Assembly: GCF_003336205.1 (NCBI RefSeq)
Contig: NZ_QPIE01000007.1
Span: 154,771 to 218,770, forward strand
DNA length: 64,000 nucleotides
Source of the DNA: Chryseobacterium lacus
Lineage (GTDB): Bacteria > Bacteroidota > Bacteroidia > Flavobacteriales > Weeksellaceae
Reading direction: 5' to 3'
The notes below the pieces were generated by a model. It was not told the DNA's origin and made no database searches. It saw nothing but the letters and a program-made list of their open reading frames with translations. Shown piece after piece: positions 19,187 through 27,611 of the stretch; positions within the stretch are counted from its first letter, which is position 1, and the number at the start of each line of letters is the position of its first letter. Made by a program: the position numbers and the translations under genes.

Positions 19187-19222
19187 TTTTTGTTCAAATT
19201 TAATGGAAAATTACTATATTTA
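19187..19222 (+). promoter_or_regulatory. Possible ilvE promoter
   Basis: TTTTTG at 19187-19192 and TATATTTA at 19215-19222 with a 22-base spacer. The -7 has one mismatch to TAnnTTTG. Confidence 0.35.
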
Positions 19223-19263
19223 TAAAATTAAATTATTTGTCAAAATCGATTAAATTTTAAGAT

Positions 19264-20337
19264 ATGATAATTCAAAAAACTTCCAGTTCAAGACTCGAAT
19301 CTTTTGATCAGGAGAATTATTCTTTTGGCGATCATTTTATTGATCACATGATCATCTGTGAATACGATAACGGAAAATGGGGAGAGGCAAAACTGATGCC
19401 GTACGGGCCGTTGTCTTTTTCTCCTGCCAACATGACTTTCAATTACGGACAAGCGTGCTTCGAAGGAATGAAAGCCTATAAAGATAAGGACGGGCAGGTG
19501 TTCCTTTTCAGGCCGCGTAAGAATTTTGAACGCATCAATAAATCCGCAAAACGCCTGGCAATGCCGGAAGTTCCGGAAGAAGTATTCATGAAAGGACTGA
19601 AGGTGCTGATGGATGTCGACAGAGCCTGGATTCCTTACGGTGAAGGAAGGTCACTTTATATTCGGCCGCTTATTTTTGCCACTGAAGAAGGACTGAAAGC
19701 CAGAGTTGCTCACAAATATATGTTCGCGATCGTTGCTTCTCCTGCGAAAAGCTATTATACAGCACCGGTATCGGTAAAAATTTCAGATTATTATTCCCGT
19801 TCCGCTTCCGGAGGAGTAGGTTTTGCAAAAGCAGCGGGAAATTATGCAGCCGCTTTCTATCCTACACAAATGGCGATCGAAGAAGGATATGACCAGATTA
19901 TCTGGACAGATGATGCGACCCACGAGTATTTTGAAGAAAGTGGTACGATGAATGTTTTCGTTAGAATTAATGACACCATTTATACACCACCGACTTCCGA
20001 AAAAATTCTGGATGGGATTACCCGCGATAGTTTTATTCAATTGGCAAAACACAAAGGGCTCGATATCCGTGTGGAACCGGTTGCTGTGAAAACCGTCTTG
20101 GAAGCACAGAAAAACGGAACTCTGAAAGAAATTTGGGGTGTAGGTACTGCGGTGGTAACTTCCGTATTCAAAGCTTTTGGATATAAAGATCAGCGTTTTG
20201 AACTTCCGGTTTTGGCCGACGAAGATAGCTATGCGCTCACGCTCAAAAAAGCATTAGTGGATATTCAGACCAATCAGGCAGAAGACCCTTTTGGATGGAG
20301 AGAACTGGTGGAAAGAAATATTTTGGAAACGGTATAA
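19264..20337 (+). CDS. ilvE: Branched-chain amino acid aminotransferase
   Basis: 357 residues, class IV PLP enzyme that makes or degrades Leu, Ile and Val with glutamate. The PLP Lys is in FAKAAGNYAAAF (family text KVGGNYAAS). FNYGQACFEGMKAY, RPLIFATEEG, FEESGTMNVF and LDGITRDS are the family blocks. Single gene with its own promoter-like site and terminator; no other ilv gene is in the window. Confidence 0.94.
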   Translation: MIIQKTSSSRLESFDQENYSFGDHFIDHMIICEYDNGKWGEAKLMPYGPLSFSPANMTFNYGQACFEGMKAYKDKDGQVFLFRPRKNFERINKSAKRLAMPEVPEEVFMKGLKVLMDVDRAWIPYGEGRSLYIRPLIFATEEGLKARVAHKYMFAIVASPAKSYYTAPVSVKISDYYSRSASGGVGFAKAAGNYAAAFYPTQMAIEEGYDQIIWTDDATHEYFEESGTMNVFVRINDTIYTPPTSEKILDGITRDSFIQLAKHKGLDIRVEPVAVKTVLEAQKNGTLKEIWGVGTAVVTSVFKAFGYKDQRFELPVLADEDSYALTLKKALVDIQTNQAEDPFGWRELVERNILETV

Positions 20338-20358
20338 AAGCCATTCATCCTTATTGAT

Positions 20359-20387
20359 AAAACCGGGATCATGTTCCGGTTTTTTTT
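20359..20387 (+). terminator. ilvE terminator
   Basis: AAAACCGG (20359-20366) pairs with CCGGTTTT (20376-20383), followed by a T run. Confidence 0.8.
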
Positions 20388-20423
20388 GTTTTAATATCTG
20401 AACCTAATTCCTTATTTTCGCAA

Positions 20424-20948
20424 ATGCTTATGAAAAAAATAATTCTTTTTTCAACTTTTTTAGCGTTGGCAGGTTGCCAGCAGAAGCAGGAGGTTTATGC
20501 TCCGGTAAGTGGCAGCTCAGTAAAGCAAAAAGCTGCTGTATCGCAGGAAAGAGCAAAGAATCTTAATAAGCTGGAACGGGAACAGATTGAAGACTGGATT
20601 GCCGGACAGAAAGAGAAATTTTACCCCACATCCATGAATTATTGGGTGAACCGGGAAAACTTTAGCGAAAGAGAAAAAAGCCCTGAAGAGACCGTGGTTT
20701 CCTATGGATATTATATTTCAGATTTTTCCGGAATACAACTGTATGACCAGCCGAAAGGATACCGGGATGTTCCATTAAGTAAGTTTCCTACAGAACTGAC
20801 AGCTGTAGAAGATGCTTTAAAATATATGAATCCCGGCGAAGAAGTGACCCTTCTTGTTCCGTCTGTGCTGGCGTACGGAACCTATGGGGACGGAGAAAAA
20901 ATCACGAACGATATTCCGCTGATAATAACATTAAAACGAATAAAATAA
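20424..20948 (+). CDS. gldI: GldI-like FKBP-type lipoprotein
   Basis: 174 residues; an internal ATG at 20430 is an equally good start. The lipoprotein signal ends at ALAGC. The C-terminal half is a degenerate FKBP prolyl isomerase fold (ELTAVEDALKYMNPGEEVTL, LAYGTYGD). GldI is a periplasmic lipoprotein needed for gliding and type IX secretion in flavobacteria. The assignment rests on size, signal and FKBP remnant. The stop codon overlaps the start of the next isomerase gene by one base (TAATG), so the two are coupled. Confidence 0.75.
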   Translation: MLMKKIILFSTFLALAGCQQKQEVYAPVSGSSVKQKAAVSQERAKNLNKLEREQIEDWIAGQKEKFYPTSMNYWVNRENFSEREKSPEETVVSYGYYISDFSGIQLYDQPKGYRDVPLSKFPTELTAVEDALKYMNPGEEVTLLVPSVLAYGTYGDGEKITNDIPLIITLKRIK

Positions 20949-22057
20949 TGCAAAAAGCTAAAATAATGTTGGCCGTAGCGACGCTGTCGCTGCTCAGCTG
21001 CACACCAATTTATAAAAAGATGAATGTAGACAAGCAAACCTATGAAGGCCTGCAGGAAGGCCTTTATGCAAACCTTCAAACTACGAAGGGAAACATGATT
21101 GTAAAACTGGAAGATCAGAAATCTCCGGTTACCGTAGCCAATTTTGTTGGACTGGCGGAAGGAAAAATAGACAACAAATCAAAAGCGAAAGGAGTCCCTT
21201 TTTATGATGGGACTATCTTCCACAGAGTAATTGAAAACTTTATGATTCAGGGCGGTGATCCGCAAGGAACAGGAATGGGCGATCCTGGTTATAAATTCGA
21301 GGACGAGAAAAATGATCTGAAACACGATGGAAAGGGAGTTCTTTCCATGGCGAATTCCGGTGCTAATACCAACGGTTCCCAGTTTTTTATTACTCAGGTT
21401 CCTACACCATGGTTAGATGGAAAACATACTATTTTCGGCAAAGTGGTGAACGGAATCGAAGTAATTGATACGATTGCTGCGGTAGAAAAAGGCGCACAAG
21501 ACAAACCTAAAACGGATATCGTTCTGGAGAAAGTTTCTATTTTCGGAAAAGGTGATGCTTATAAAGAATATGATGCCGCGAAGATATTTACCGAAGGAAA
21601 AGCGAAAATTGCAGAAAATAATAAATCCTTCTTAGCAAAAGCAGAAGCTGAAAAGAAAAAAAAGGAAGAGGAGTTTAAAGCAAATCAGGAAAAAATGGTG
21701 AATGACAAAAAAGCCGATATGGAATCAACCCCTTCCGGACTGTACTATAAAATTACCAAAACTACGGCCGGTAAATCACCAAAATCAGGAGATATGGTTT
21801 CTGTACATTACGCCGGAACACTGGTGGACGGTACGGAGTTCGACAATTCTTTCAAAAGAGGAAATCCCATTGAATTTCCTGTGGGAATGGGCCGCGTCAT
21901 TAAAGGCTGGGATGAAGGAATCATGATGCTGAAAGAAGGCGAAACCGCTACTTTTCTGATTCCGGCATCGCTTGGTTATGGAGCAAACGGAGCAGGGGGC
22001 GTTATTCCGCCAAATGCATGGCTGGTATTTGATGTGGAACTTGTGAAAGTTCATTAA
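20948..22057 (+). CDS. Cyclophilin-FKBP fusion prolyl isomerase
   Basis: 369 residues joining two unrelated folds with the same activity. After a lipoprotein-like N terminus (LSLLSCTP) comes a cyclophilin domain (about 35-200; FYDGTIFHRVIENFMIQGGD, NGSQFFIT, LDGKHTIFGKV). A Lys/Glu-rich helical linker spans about 210-260. An FKBP domain ends the protein (about 265-369; VSVHYAGTLVDGTEFDNSF, GWDEGI, YGANGAGGVIPPNAWLVFDV). Catalytic residues of both look intact. It probably assists folding of periplasmic or secreted proteins together with GldI, with which it is translationally coupled. Confidence 0.92.
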   Translation: MQKAKIMLAVATLSLLSCTPIYKKMNVDKQTYEGLQEGLYANLQTTKGNMIVKLEDQKSPVTVANFVGLAEGKIDNKSKAKGVPFYDGTIFHRVIENFMIQGGDPQGTGMGDPGYKFEDEKNDLKHDGKGVLSMANSGANTNGSQFFITQVPTPWLDGKHTIFGKVVNGIEVIDTIAAVEKGAQDKPKTDIVLEKVSIFGKGDAYKEYDAAKIFTEGKAKIAENNKSFLAKAEAEKKKKEEEFKANQEKMVNDKKADMESTPSGLYYKITKTTAGKSPKSGDMVSVHYAGTLVDGTEFDNSFKRGNPIEFPVGMGRVIKGWDEGIMMLKEGETATFLIPASLGYGANGAGGVIPPNAWLVFDVELVKVH

Positions 22058-22084
22058 TCGTCTTTAAAATACAAATTTATATAG

Positions 22085-22114
22085 AAGACTGTCCTTGCCG
22101 GCAGTCTTTTTTTT
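22085..22114 (+). terminator. Terminator of the gldI-isomerase operon
   Basis: AAGACTG (22085-22091) pairs with CAGTCTT (22102-22108), followed by a run of T. Confidence 0.8.
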
Positions 22115-22255
22115 GTTCTTATGATTATTGATATTAACAATGAAAGACAAAAAAAATTAGAAACTATAATAAATAAAAAACTGAGTGTTTATGCGGGATA
22201 CATCGGATATTGATTAAAAGTAAATAAAATTTTTGAAACTTTTTTCCTGTTTGGG

Positions 22256-22287
22256 GTGCAACTTTTTCACATTTCTACATCTTATAA
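22256..22287 (+). promoter_or_regulatory. ECF-sigma-like promoter, small RNA copy 1
   Basis: GTGCAAC at 22256-22262, 15 bases, then CATCTTATAA at 22278-22287. The upstream 30 bases are very AT-rich. The AAC-type -35 and CATCTT -10 with this spacing resemble extracytoplasmic-function sigma promoters and not the TAnnTTTG type. The same two boxes at the same spacing occur at 22473-22504. Confidence 0.6.
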
Positions 22288-22291
22288 CTAA

Positions 22292-22373
22292 AGACGCCAA
22301 AATAATTTCTTCATAGACACTTTTTTACTTATGACTTATGGTCTGTTAAAACGCGGGAAACTGCGTTTTTTTT
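22292..22373 (+). ncRNA. Probable small RNA, copy 1
   Basis: About 82 nt from the predicted start to the terminator; the start is estimated from the -10 box. The conserved core CCAAAATAATTTCTTCATAG, followed by ACACTTTTTTA, is shared with copy 2. Next comes a small hairpin GACT-TAT-GGTC (one G-T pair), then the terminator stem AACGCGG-GAAA-CTGCGTT (22350-22367) with a T run. No ORF longer than 16 codons is inside (one starts at 22331, MTYGL). Function unknown. Confidence 0.6.
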
Positions 22374-22472
22374 GTAAGTAAATATGAAGGTGTTCTGCGG
22401 AGTCTAATTTTTAAATCGGTATCATTCAGAAATTATAGAAAAAATAAAATTTAAAAATTTTTTCTTTTCCAA

Positions 22473-22504
22473 GTGCAACTTTTTTATGTTTTTGCATCTT
22501 ATAA
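22473..22504 (+). promoter_or_regulatory. ECF-sigma-like promoter, small RNA copy 2
   Basis: GTGCAAC at 22473-22479, 15 bases, CATCTTATAA at 22495-22504: boxes identical to copy 1, while the spacer between them has diverged. Conservation of the boxes over the spacer supports function. Confidence 0.6.
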
Positions 22505-22508
22505 TTAA

Positions 22509-22592
22509 AGGCACCAAAATAATTTCTTCATAGACACTTTTTTATGTTATGACCTTAGGTCTGTTTTTAGCGCGGGAAACCGCGCTTTTTTT
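22509..22592 (+). ncRNA. Probable small RNA, copy 2
   Basis: Same layout as copy 1, 217 bases downstream. The core is nearly identical. The inner hairpin is GACCT-AGGTC. The terminator stem AGCGCGG-GAAA-CCGCGCT (22569-22586) differs from copy 1 at one pair by a compensatory A-T to G-C change and at another by G-T to G-C, with the GAAA loop kept. A 14-codon frame begins at the same place (MTLGL). The terminator runs into a RES gene remnant. Confidence 0.6.
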
Positions 22593-22825
22593 ATGAATCC
22601 AAAAAACTGCCTTCCGACTGGCAGCTATTTCCGCATTCTGATTCTACCCAGCAATTGGGCGATGCTTTTCTGAAAAACAAAAAGTTTTTGGTGATAAAAG
22701 TGCCTTCAGCTGTGGTTCAGGGCGATTTTAATTATCTTATTAATCCTCAACATCCGGATTTTAAAAAGGTTAAAATCATTAAAAAAGAAAAATTCAGTTT
22801 TGATCAGCGGTTGTTTGTCCGTTAA
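22592..22825 (+). pseudogene. RES-domain toxin gene, 3' remnant
   Basis: A frame without a usable start codon, ending at TAA 22823-22825. It reads LPSDWQLFPHSDSTQQLGDA, then FLVIKVPSAVV, DFNYLINPQHPDFKKVKI and FDQRL. This is the C-terminal third of a RES-domain protein (family text: W..yP.p.stq.lGd, L.VPSaiv..E.NyLiNP.HPdf, F.fD.RL). RES proteins are NAD-degrading toxins paired with XRE-type antitoxins. The 5' two-thirds and the antitoxin are missing; the small-RNA copy 2 terminator abuts the break. Not translatable as it stands. Confidence 0.75.
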
Positions 22826-22827
22826 AA

Positions 22828-24210
22828 TTACCAACTGTTATCAATCAGATAGACCATTTGAGCAAGCGCAACCGCACCAAGATTGAGTTCCCGGCGGTTG
22901 ATTTTATCAAATGTATCTTCGCTGGTGTGATGGATATCAAAGTAACGTTGCATATCAGGAACCAGTTCCGCCAACGGAATACCCAGTTTTTTAAGAGGCA
23001 AAATATCCTGAGCTGCCGTTTCCTGACTGAAATCATAAACACCGTATGGTAAAAATAATTGTTTCGAAGCCAGAATCTGTCTTCTACGCTGCGGAATCAT
23101 GTCTAAAGAAATGCCCCGTGGTGAATAACCACCAGCGTCACTTTCAATTGCAAAAAGATGCTTTTCTCCGGATTTTTTTACTTGTGCTGCATACGTTTCG
23201 CCACCGTGAACGCCATTTTCTTCATTGGCAAAAAGAACAAATCGTAACGTATGTTGGTTCTGAATCTCTAATTTTTTAAAAATCCGCAACACTTCCAGTA
23301 CCTGTACCACTCCGGCACCATTGTCGTGAGCGCCTTCCGAGATATCCCAGGAATCAAGATGCGCTCCGATCAGAATAATACTTTTAGAACGGTTTCCGGG
23401 AATTTCAGCGATCACATTATGAACTACCGTTTCACCTTTGGTTCCGGAAGTAGTATTGAGTTTTCCGGTCACCGATTGTTTTTTTAGCAATATTTCCAAC
23501 TCGTCTGCGCTTTTCGCACCAATGGTGAGCGCCGGGATTTTTCTTTTATCATCGCTGTCGTAATACATGCTTCCGGTGTGCGGAACATCGTTAAAAGCGG
23601 ACGTTGCGGAACGGGTAATAATGGCTTTTGCGCTTTTGCGGCTGGCTAATGATGGGGCAGACCAGCGGTATCTTCCTGCATCGAGATAGGCTTCGGCAGG
23701 GTTGATGAGCGTCTGATCAAATGCATAATTGAAAAATACAATTTTATCACGCACTTCTGCGGTGGTAAGTTTGTTGAAGGCCACGAGATCCGGAACATAG
23801 AGAATTTCACCGGTAATATCTTTGCCGGAAGTTCCTTCGGATCCTCCCATTGACAGTGCTTTGATGTTCTTCCATTTGCCTTGTCGGCTACTGATCTGAA
23901 ACTGTTCCCGGCCTCTTTCCCAAACCGGAATTTTAACATTTTGTTTCCGTATAGCACTTCCTCCGTTTTCTTCAAATTTCTTTTCTGCCCATTCCACAGC
24001 ACGATCGTAAGACGGTGTTCCGCTGAAACGGGCACCAATATTCTGGGTGAGATCACGCAAGTTCTCGTAGGCGGTACTGTTCAGCATGATTTCGTCGGAT
24101 ATTTTTTTAAAATCTGTACGGAAATCAATTTTTGGCTTTTGAGCCGGTCTTTTCTGGGAAAATAAAATTCCACCCAGAAAGAGTGGAATAAGAAGGAGGG
24201 TTTTATTCAT
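22828..24210 (-). CDS. M28-family metallopeptidase, exported
   Basis: 460 residues with signal peptide (MNKTLLLIPLFLGGILFSQ). Zinc aminopeptidase or carboxypeptidase of the M28 family with an inserted PA domain (about 120-250). Metal ligands can be read off: His and Asp in GAHLDSWD, Asp in GAHDNGAG, the Glu pair in FANEENGVHGG, Asp in ESDAGG, His in DIHHTSEDT. Acts in the periplasm or outside the cell on peptides. Its 3' end meets the RES remnant tail to tail, 2 bases apart. It follows the DUF1015 gene by 34 bases. Confidence 0.9.
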   Translation of the reverse strand: MNKTLLLIPLFLGGILFSQKRPAQKPKIDFRTDFKKISDEIMLNSTAYENLRDLTQNIGARFSGTPSYDRAVEWAEKKFEENGGSAIRKQNVKIPVWERGREQFQISSRQGKWKNIKALSMGGSEGTSGKDITGEILYVPDLVAFNKLTTAEVRDKIVFFNYAFDQTLINPAEAYLDAGRYRWSAPSLASRKSAKAIITRSATSAFNDVPHTGSMYYDSDDKRKIPALTIGAKSADELEILLKKQSVTGKLNTTSGTKGETVVHNVIAEIPGNRSKSIILIGAHLDSWDISEGAHDNGAGVVQVLEVLRIFKKLEIQNQHTLRFVLFANEENGVHGGETYAAQVKKSGEKHLFAIESDAGGYSPRGISLDMIPQRRRQILASKQLFLPYGVYDFSQETAAQDILPLKKLGIPLAELVPDMQRYFDIHHTSEDTFDKINRRELNLGAVALAQMVYLIDNSW

Positions 24211-24244
24211 CGATACCTTTCTTTGCGAGACTAAAATAAGAAAA

Positions 24245-25486
24245 TTATTTCATGTCGTACATAATGAGTGCACTGATGAGTTTAGGCTCGATGTAGGTAC
24301 ATTTGGGAGGCATGCTTATTTTGTTGTCTGAAATTCTAAGCATTTCATTAAAACTCACCGGATAAATTCCGAATCCAACAGCACCGTGGCCGTCATCTAT
24401 TTTTTCTTTCAGTTTTAAAATACCTTCTACGGAAGAGTTGCCTTTCAGGTATTTGATCCGGTCGGAACTGTCAGTATTTTCAATCCCGAAAATATCTTTC
24501 AAAATATATTGATCCAACAAATGATGATCCAAATGATGAAGAGAAGCCTCATTGCTTCGGAGTTCGTGTTTCACATGCAGCGAATAAAATAAACCGTCGA
24601 GATACATGGAAATATGGAATTTCTGTGAAGGAAAATAAGGAGTACTTCCTTTTTCATAGATCGTGAATGACTTTTGGAGTTTTTCCAGAATCTCATCGGG
24701 TTTCATTCCGCCCAGATCCGTCAGATAACGGTTGTAATCATGTATTTTAATGGACTGATTGGAAACGATGAAGCTGAAAATAAAATTATATCCTTCTGTG
24801 CCGTTGTGTTTTTTATTTTTCTCCTTTTGCAGTTTGGCATTTAGTGCTGTGGAACCAATTCTGTGATGTCCGTCTGCAATGTAGAATGAATCCACCTGAT
24901 CCAACACTTCCTTGTATTGAAGCATTTTCAGTCGGTTGTCTATTTTCCATATCTTATGTCGAATACCTTGGCTATCTACAATATTTACTGTCGGAACATT
25001 TTTTTCTTCATAATTCATCAAAAGTTCCACCTTGGAATTGGCAGGGTAGGTAAGCAATACCGGGTCTGCCTGTAGATTTACTTTTTCGAGATAATAAGCG
25101 AGGTTTTCTTTTTTTTGCGGAATGGTACTTTCATGTCTTTTAATTTTTCCAGCCCAGAAATCTTCCACACTCACCAATCCCAGAAGCCCTCTGAATATAG
25201 ATTTATTCGGGTGAATCTGTTCGTATAAGTAATAACATGAGGCATCCTGAACCAGCTTATTACTGTCCAGCATTTCTTCAAAATTAGTCCGGATCTTTCT
25301 CAGGTTGCGGTCTACATCTTTGGATTTGCTGCAGACAAAAGGTTTGATCATCTGAATGTAAGAAGAATCTTCCTGAGCTTTTCGATTCAGTTCTTCCTGA
25401 GTATAATTGTCGATAGGATGGCTCGGGAACCGCTCGAGATAATCTTCGTGAGGACGGATGCCACGGAATGGTTTGAAAATAGGCAT
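24245..25486 (-). CDS. DUF1015 family protein
   Basis: 413 residues, full-length DUF1015: FKPFRGIRPHEDY at the start, YYLYEQIHPNKSIFRGLLGL, VDSFYIADGHHRIGSTAL (the family's signature His-rich motif) and GVGIYPVS-like GFGIYPVSFNEML. The biochemical role is not established. It sits 11 bases after the serA-like gene, and this family commonly neighbours serine-pathway genes in Bacteroidota, which hints at a linked role. Confidence 0.85.
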   Translation of the reverse strand: MPIFKPFRGIRPHEDYLERFPSHPIDNYTQEELNRKAQEDSSYIQMIKPFVCSKSKDVDRNLRKIRTNFEEMLDSNKLVQDASCYYLYEQIHPNKSIFRGLLGLVSVEDFWAGKIKRHESTIPQKKENLAYYLEKVNLQADPVLLTYPANSKVELLMNYEEKNVPTVNIVDSQGIRHKIWKIDNRLKMLQYKEVLDQVDSFYIADGHHRIGSTALNAKLQKEKNKKHNGTEGYNFIFSFIVSNQSIKIHDYNRYLTDLGGMKPDEILEKLQKSFTIYEKGSTPYFPSQKFHISMYLDGLFYSLHVKHELRSNEASLHHLDHHLLDQYILKDIFGIENTDSSDRIKYLKGNSSVEGILKLKEKIDDGHGAVGFGIYPVSFNEMLRISDNKISMPPKCTYIEPKLISALIMYDMK

Positions 25487-25497
25487 ATTTCGGTGAA

Positions 25498-26454
25498 TTA
25501 GTTTTTGAAAAATTGAATGATTTGCGCCGCGAGTTCGGTTCCTATTTTTTCCTGCGCATCTATCGTGTTTCCGCCGAGGTGTGGCGAGAGCGATAATTGA
25601 GGATGCATCAACAGGGCAAGTTCGGGGCGTGGTTCGTTTTCAAAAACATCCAAGGCCGCTCCGGCTACTTTTCCAGACTCTATGGCATCCAACAAGGCGA
25701 CTTCATTGATGACGCCACCTCTAGCAGTATTGGCGATGAAAACACCGTCTTTCATCTGCTCAAATTGATTATGATCAATAATATAACCTTCAGATTTTGG
25801 AGTATGAAGACTTATAAAATCTTTATTACTAAGAAACGCCTGCAAATCCTGAGTGGTGCTGATTTCAAAATGAACCGCCTGTCCGTCCATGAAATTCAGA
25901 GTCAGAGTTTCGGTTCTCGGTGTTCTGGTGAAGATCTCAATGTTCATGCCCAGTGCAATTCCCATTTTGGCAACTTCTTTACCGATGCTTCCAAATCCGA
26001 TAATTCCCAGGTTTTTACCCTGAAGTTCTACAGCTTTGGAATATGATTTTTTCAGTTCGGAGAATTTCAGTTCGCCTTCCAGCGGCATGGTTCTGTTGGA
26101 TTCATGCAGGAAACGGGCGAGAGAAAAGAAATGTGCAAATACAATTTCTGCTACCGACCGGGACGAAGCAGTAGGAGTATTTATCACGAGTATCCCTTTT
26201 GCACGGGCATATTCCACATCAATATTGTCCATACCGATACCACCGCGGCCTATAATTTTCAGGCTTGGACAGGCATCAATCAGTTCTTTTCTTACCTGGG
26301 TTGCACTGCGTACCAGCAAAACATCGACCTGATGCTCATTAATGAAAGGAGCTAGCTGTTCCTGAGCAACTTTGTGTTCAAGGAGTTGGAGTCCGGCTTC
26401 TTTCAGTGCGTTTTTACCGGCTTGGGAAATTCCGTCGTTGGCTAAAATTTTCAT
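25498..26454 (-). CDS. serA: D-2-hydroxyacid (3-phosphoglycerate-type) dehydrogenase
   Basis: 318 residues, NAD-dependent. GIIGFGSIGKEVAKMG is the Rossmann nucleotide loop. The catalytic Arg is in NTARGGVIN, the Glu in FENEPRPE and the His in LSPHLGGNT. With serC directly upstream it most likely oxidises 3-phosphoglycerate in serine synthesis. It lacks the C-terminal ACT regulatory domain of long SerA forms, so feedback by serine is not expected. Confidence 0.87.
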   Translation of the reverse strand: MKILANDGISQAGKNALKEAGLQLLEHKVAQEQLAPFINEHQVDVLLVRSATQVRKELIDACPSLKIIGRGGIGMDNIDVEYARAKGILVINTPTASSRSVAEIVFAHFFSLARFLHESNRTMPLEGELKFSELKKSYSKAVELQGKNLGIIGFGSIGKEVAKMGIALGMNIEIFTRTPRTETLTLNFMDGQAVHFEISTTQDLQAFLSNKDFISLHTPKSEGYIIDHNQFEQMKDGVFIANTARGGVINEVALLDAIESGKVAGAALDVFENEPRPELALLMHPQLSLSPHLGGNTIDAQEKIGTELAAQIIQFFKN

Positions 26455-26480
26455 ACTTGTAAGTGTTATCAGTTTTTTGG

Positions 26481-27539
26481 TTATAGAGATTTCATAACGT
26501 CGATGAGTATTTTTACGCTTTCCAAAGGAAGAGCGTTGTACAGGCTGGCGCGATAGCCGCCTACACTTCGATGTCCGTTCAGCCCGTTGATTCCGGCAGC
26601 TTTCCAGGCAGCATCGAATGCTTCTTTGCGGGTTTCGTCCGTAATTTTGAAACAGACATTCATCAGCGAACGGTCTTCTTCTGCACAGAAACCTTCAAAC
26701 AGGGGATTGCGGTCGATTTCTCTATACAATAGTGCAGCTTTGGCCATATTTTTTTCTTCTGCAGCAGCGATACCGCCATTTTTTTCAAGATGCTGAAGGG
26801 TCAGCAAGCTGGCATACACCGGAAATACCGGAGGCGTATTGAGCATGGAATCTTTGGAAATATGAAGTGAATAATCCAGATAGGAAGGAATATTTCTGCC
26901 GGTTTTACCGAGAATTTCTTTTTTTACTACCACGAGGGTTACACCTGCAGGCCCCATGTTTTTCTGGGCTCCGGCATAGATGAGATCAAATTGTGAAAAA
27001 TCCATTTCTCTTGAAAAAATATCCGAACTCATGTCGCATACCATGAGGGTATCTACCTTCGGAAAAGTTTTCATTTGAGTCCCGTAAATGGTGTTATTGG
27101 AAGTGCAGTGGAAATAATCATATTCCGGACCTGCGGTATAATTTTTAGGAATATAAGTATATCCTTCGGCTTTGGAAGACCCGATAATATTAACTTTTCC
27201 CAGTTTTTCAGCTTCTTTGATGGCGCCTGAAGCCCAAACTCCAGTATCCAGATACGCAGCATGGCCACCGTTCTGTTTCATCAGGTTGAAGGGAACCATG
27301 GCAAATTGCAAACTTGCTCCGCCGCCCAAATACAGGACTTCGTATTCATCACCAAGTTTCATCAGTCTTTTTACAATGGCTCTGGCTTCTTCCATTACAG
27401 GAACAAAATCTTTGCTCCGGTGTGAGATTTCCAAAAGTGACAGTCCGGAACCGTTGAAATCCAGAATGGCTGCGGCGGATTGTTCAAAGACTTCCTGAGG
27501 CAAAATGCAGGGACCTGCGCTGAAATTGTGTTTTTTCAT
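26481..27539 (-). CDS. serC: Phosphoserine aminotransferase
   Basis: 352 residues, class V PLP enzyme converting phosphohydroxypyruvate and glutamate to phosphoserine. NFSAGPCILP opens the protein, SHRSKDF and GGASLQFAMVP follow, and the PLP Lys is in YAGAQKNMGPAG. NGHRSVGGYRASLYNALP is the C-terminal substrate-binding signature. Followed 26 bases later by the serA-like gene. Confidence 0.95.
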   Translation of the reverse strand: MKKHNFSAGPCILPQEVFEQSAAAILDFNGSGLSLLEISHRSKDFVPVMEEARAIVKRLMKLGDEYEVLYLGGGASLQFAMVPFNLMKQNGGHAAYLDTGVWASGAIKEAEKLGKVNIIGSSKAEGYTYIPKNYTAGPEYDYFHCTSNNTIYGTQMKTFPKVDTLMVCDMSSDIFSREMDFSQFDLIYAGAQKNMGPAGVTLVVVKKEILGKTGRNIPSYLDYSLHISKDSMLNTPPVFPVYASLLTLQHLEKNGGIAAAEEKNMAKAALLYREIDRNPLFEGFCAEEDRSLMNVCFKITDETRKEAFDAAWKAAGINGLNGHRSVGGYRASLYNALPLESVKILIDVMKSL

Positions 27540-27583
27540 ATAATTGAGAGTGTTTTGTGTTTAGTTTTAGGTTTAGAAAAGGA

Positions 27584-27609
27584 AATAGCCCACAGTTACC
27601 GGGGCTATT
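27584..27609 (-). terminator. Hairpin between ferredoxin and serC
   Basis: AATAGCCC (27584-27591) and GGGCTATT (27602-27609). On the minus strand a T-rich tail follows, so it can end ferredoxin transcription before serC. Confidence 0.55.
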
Positions 27610-27611
27610 AT

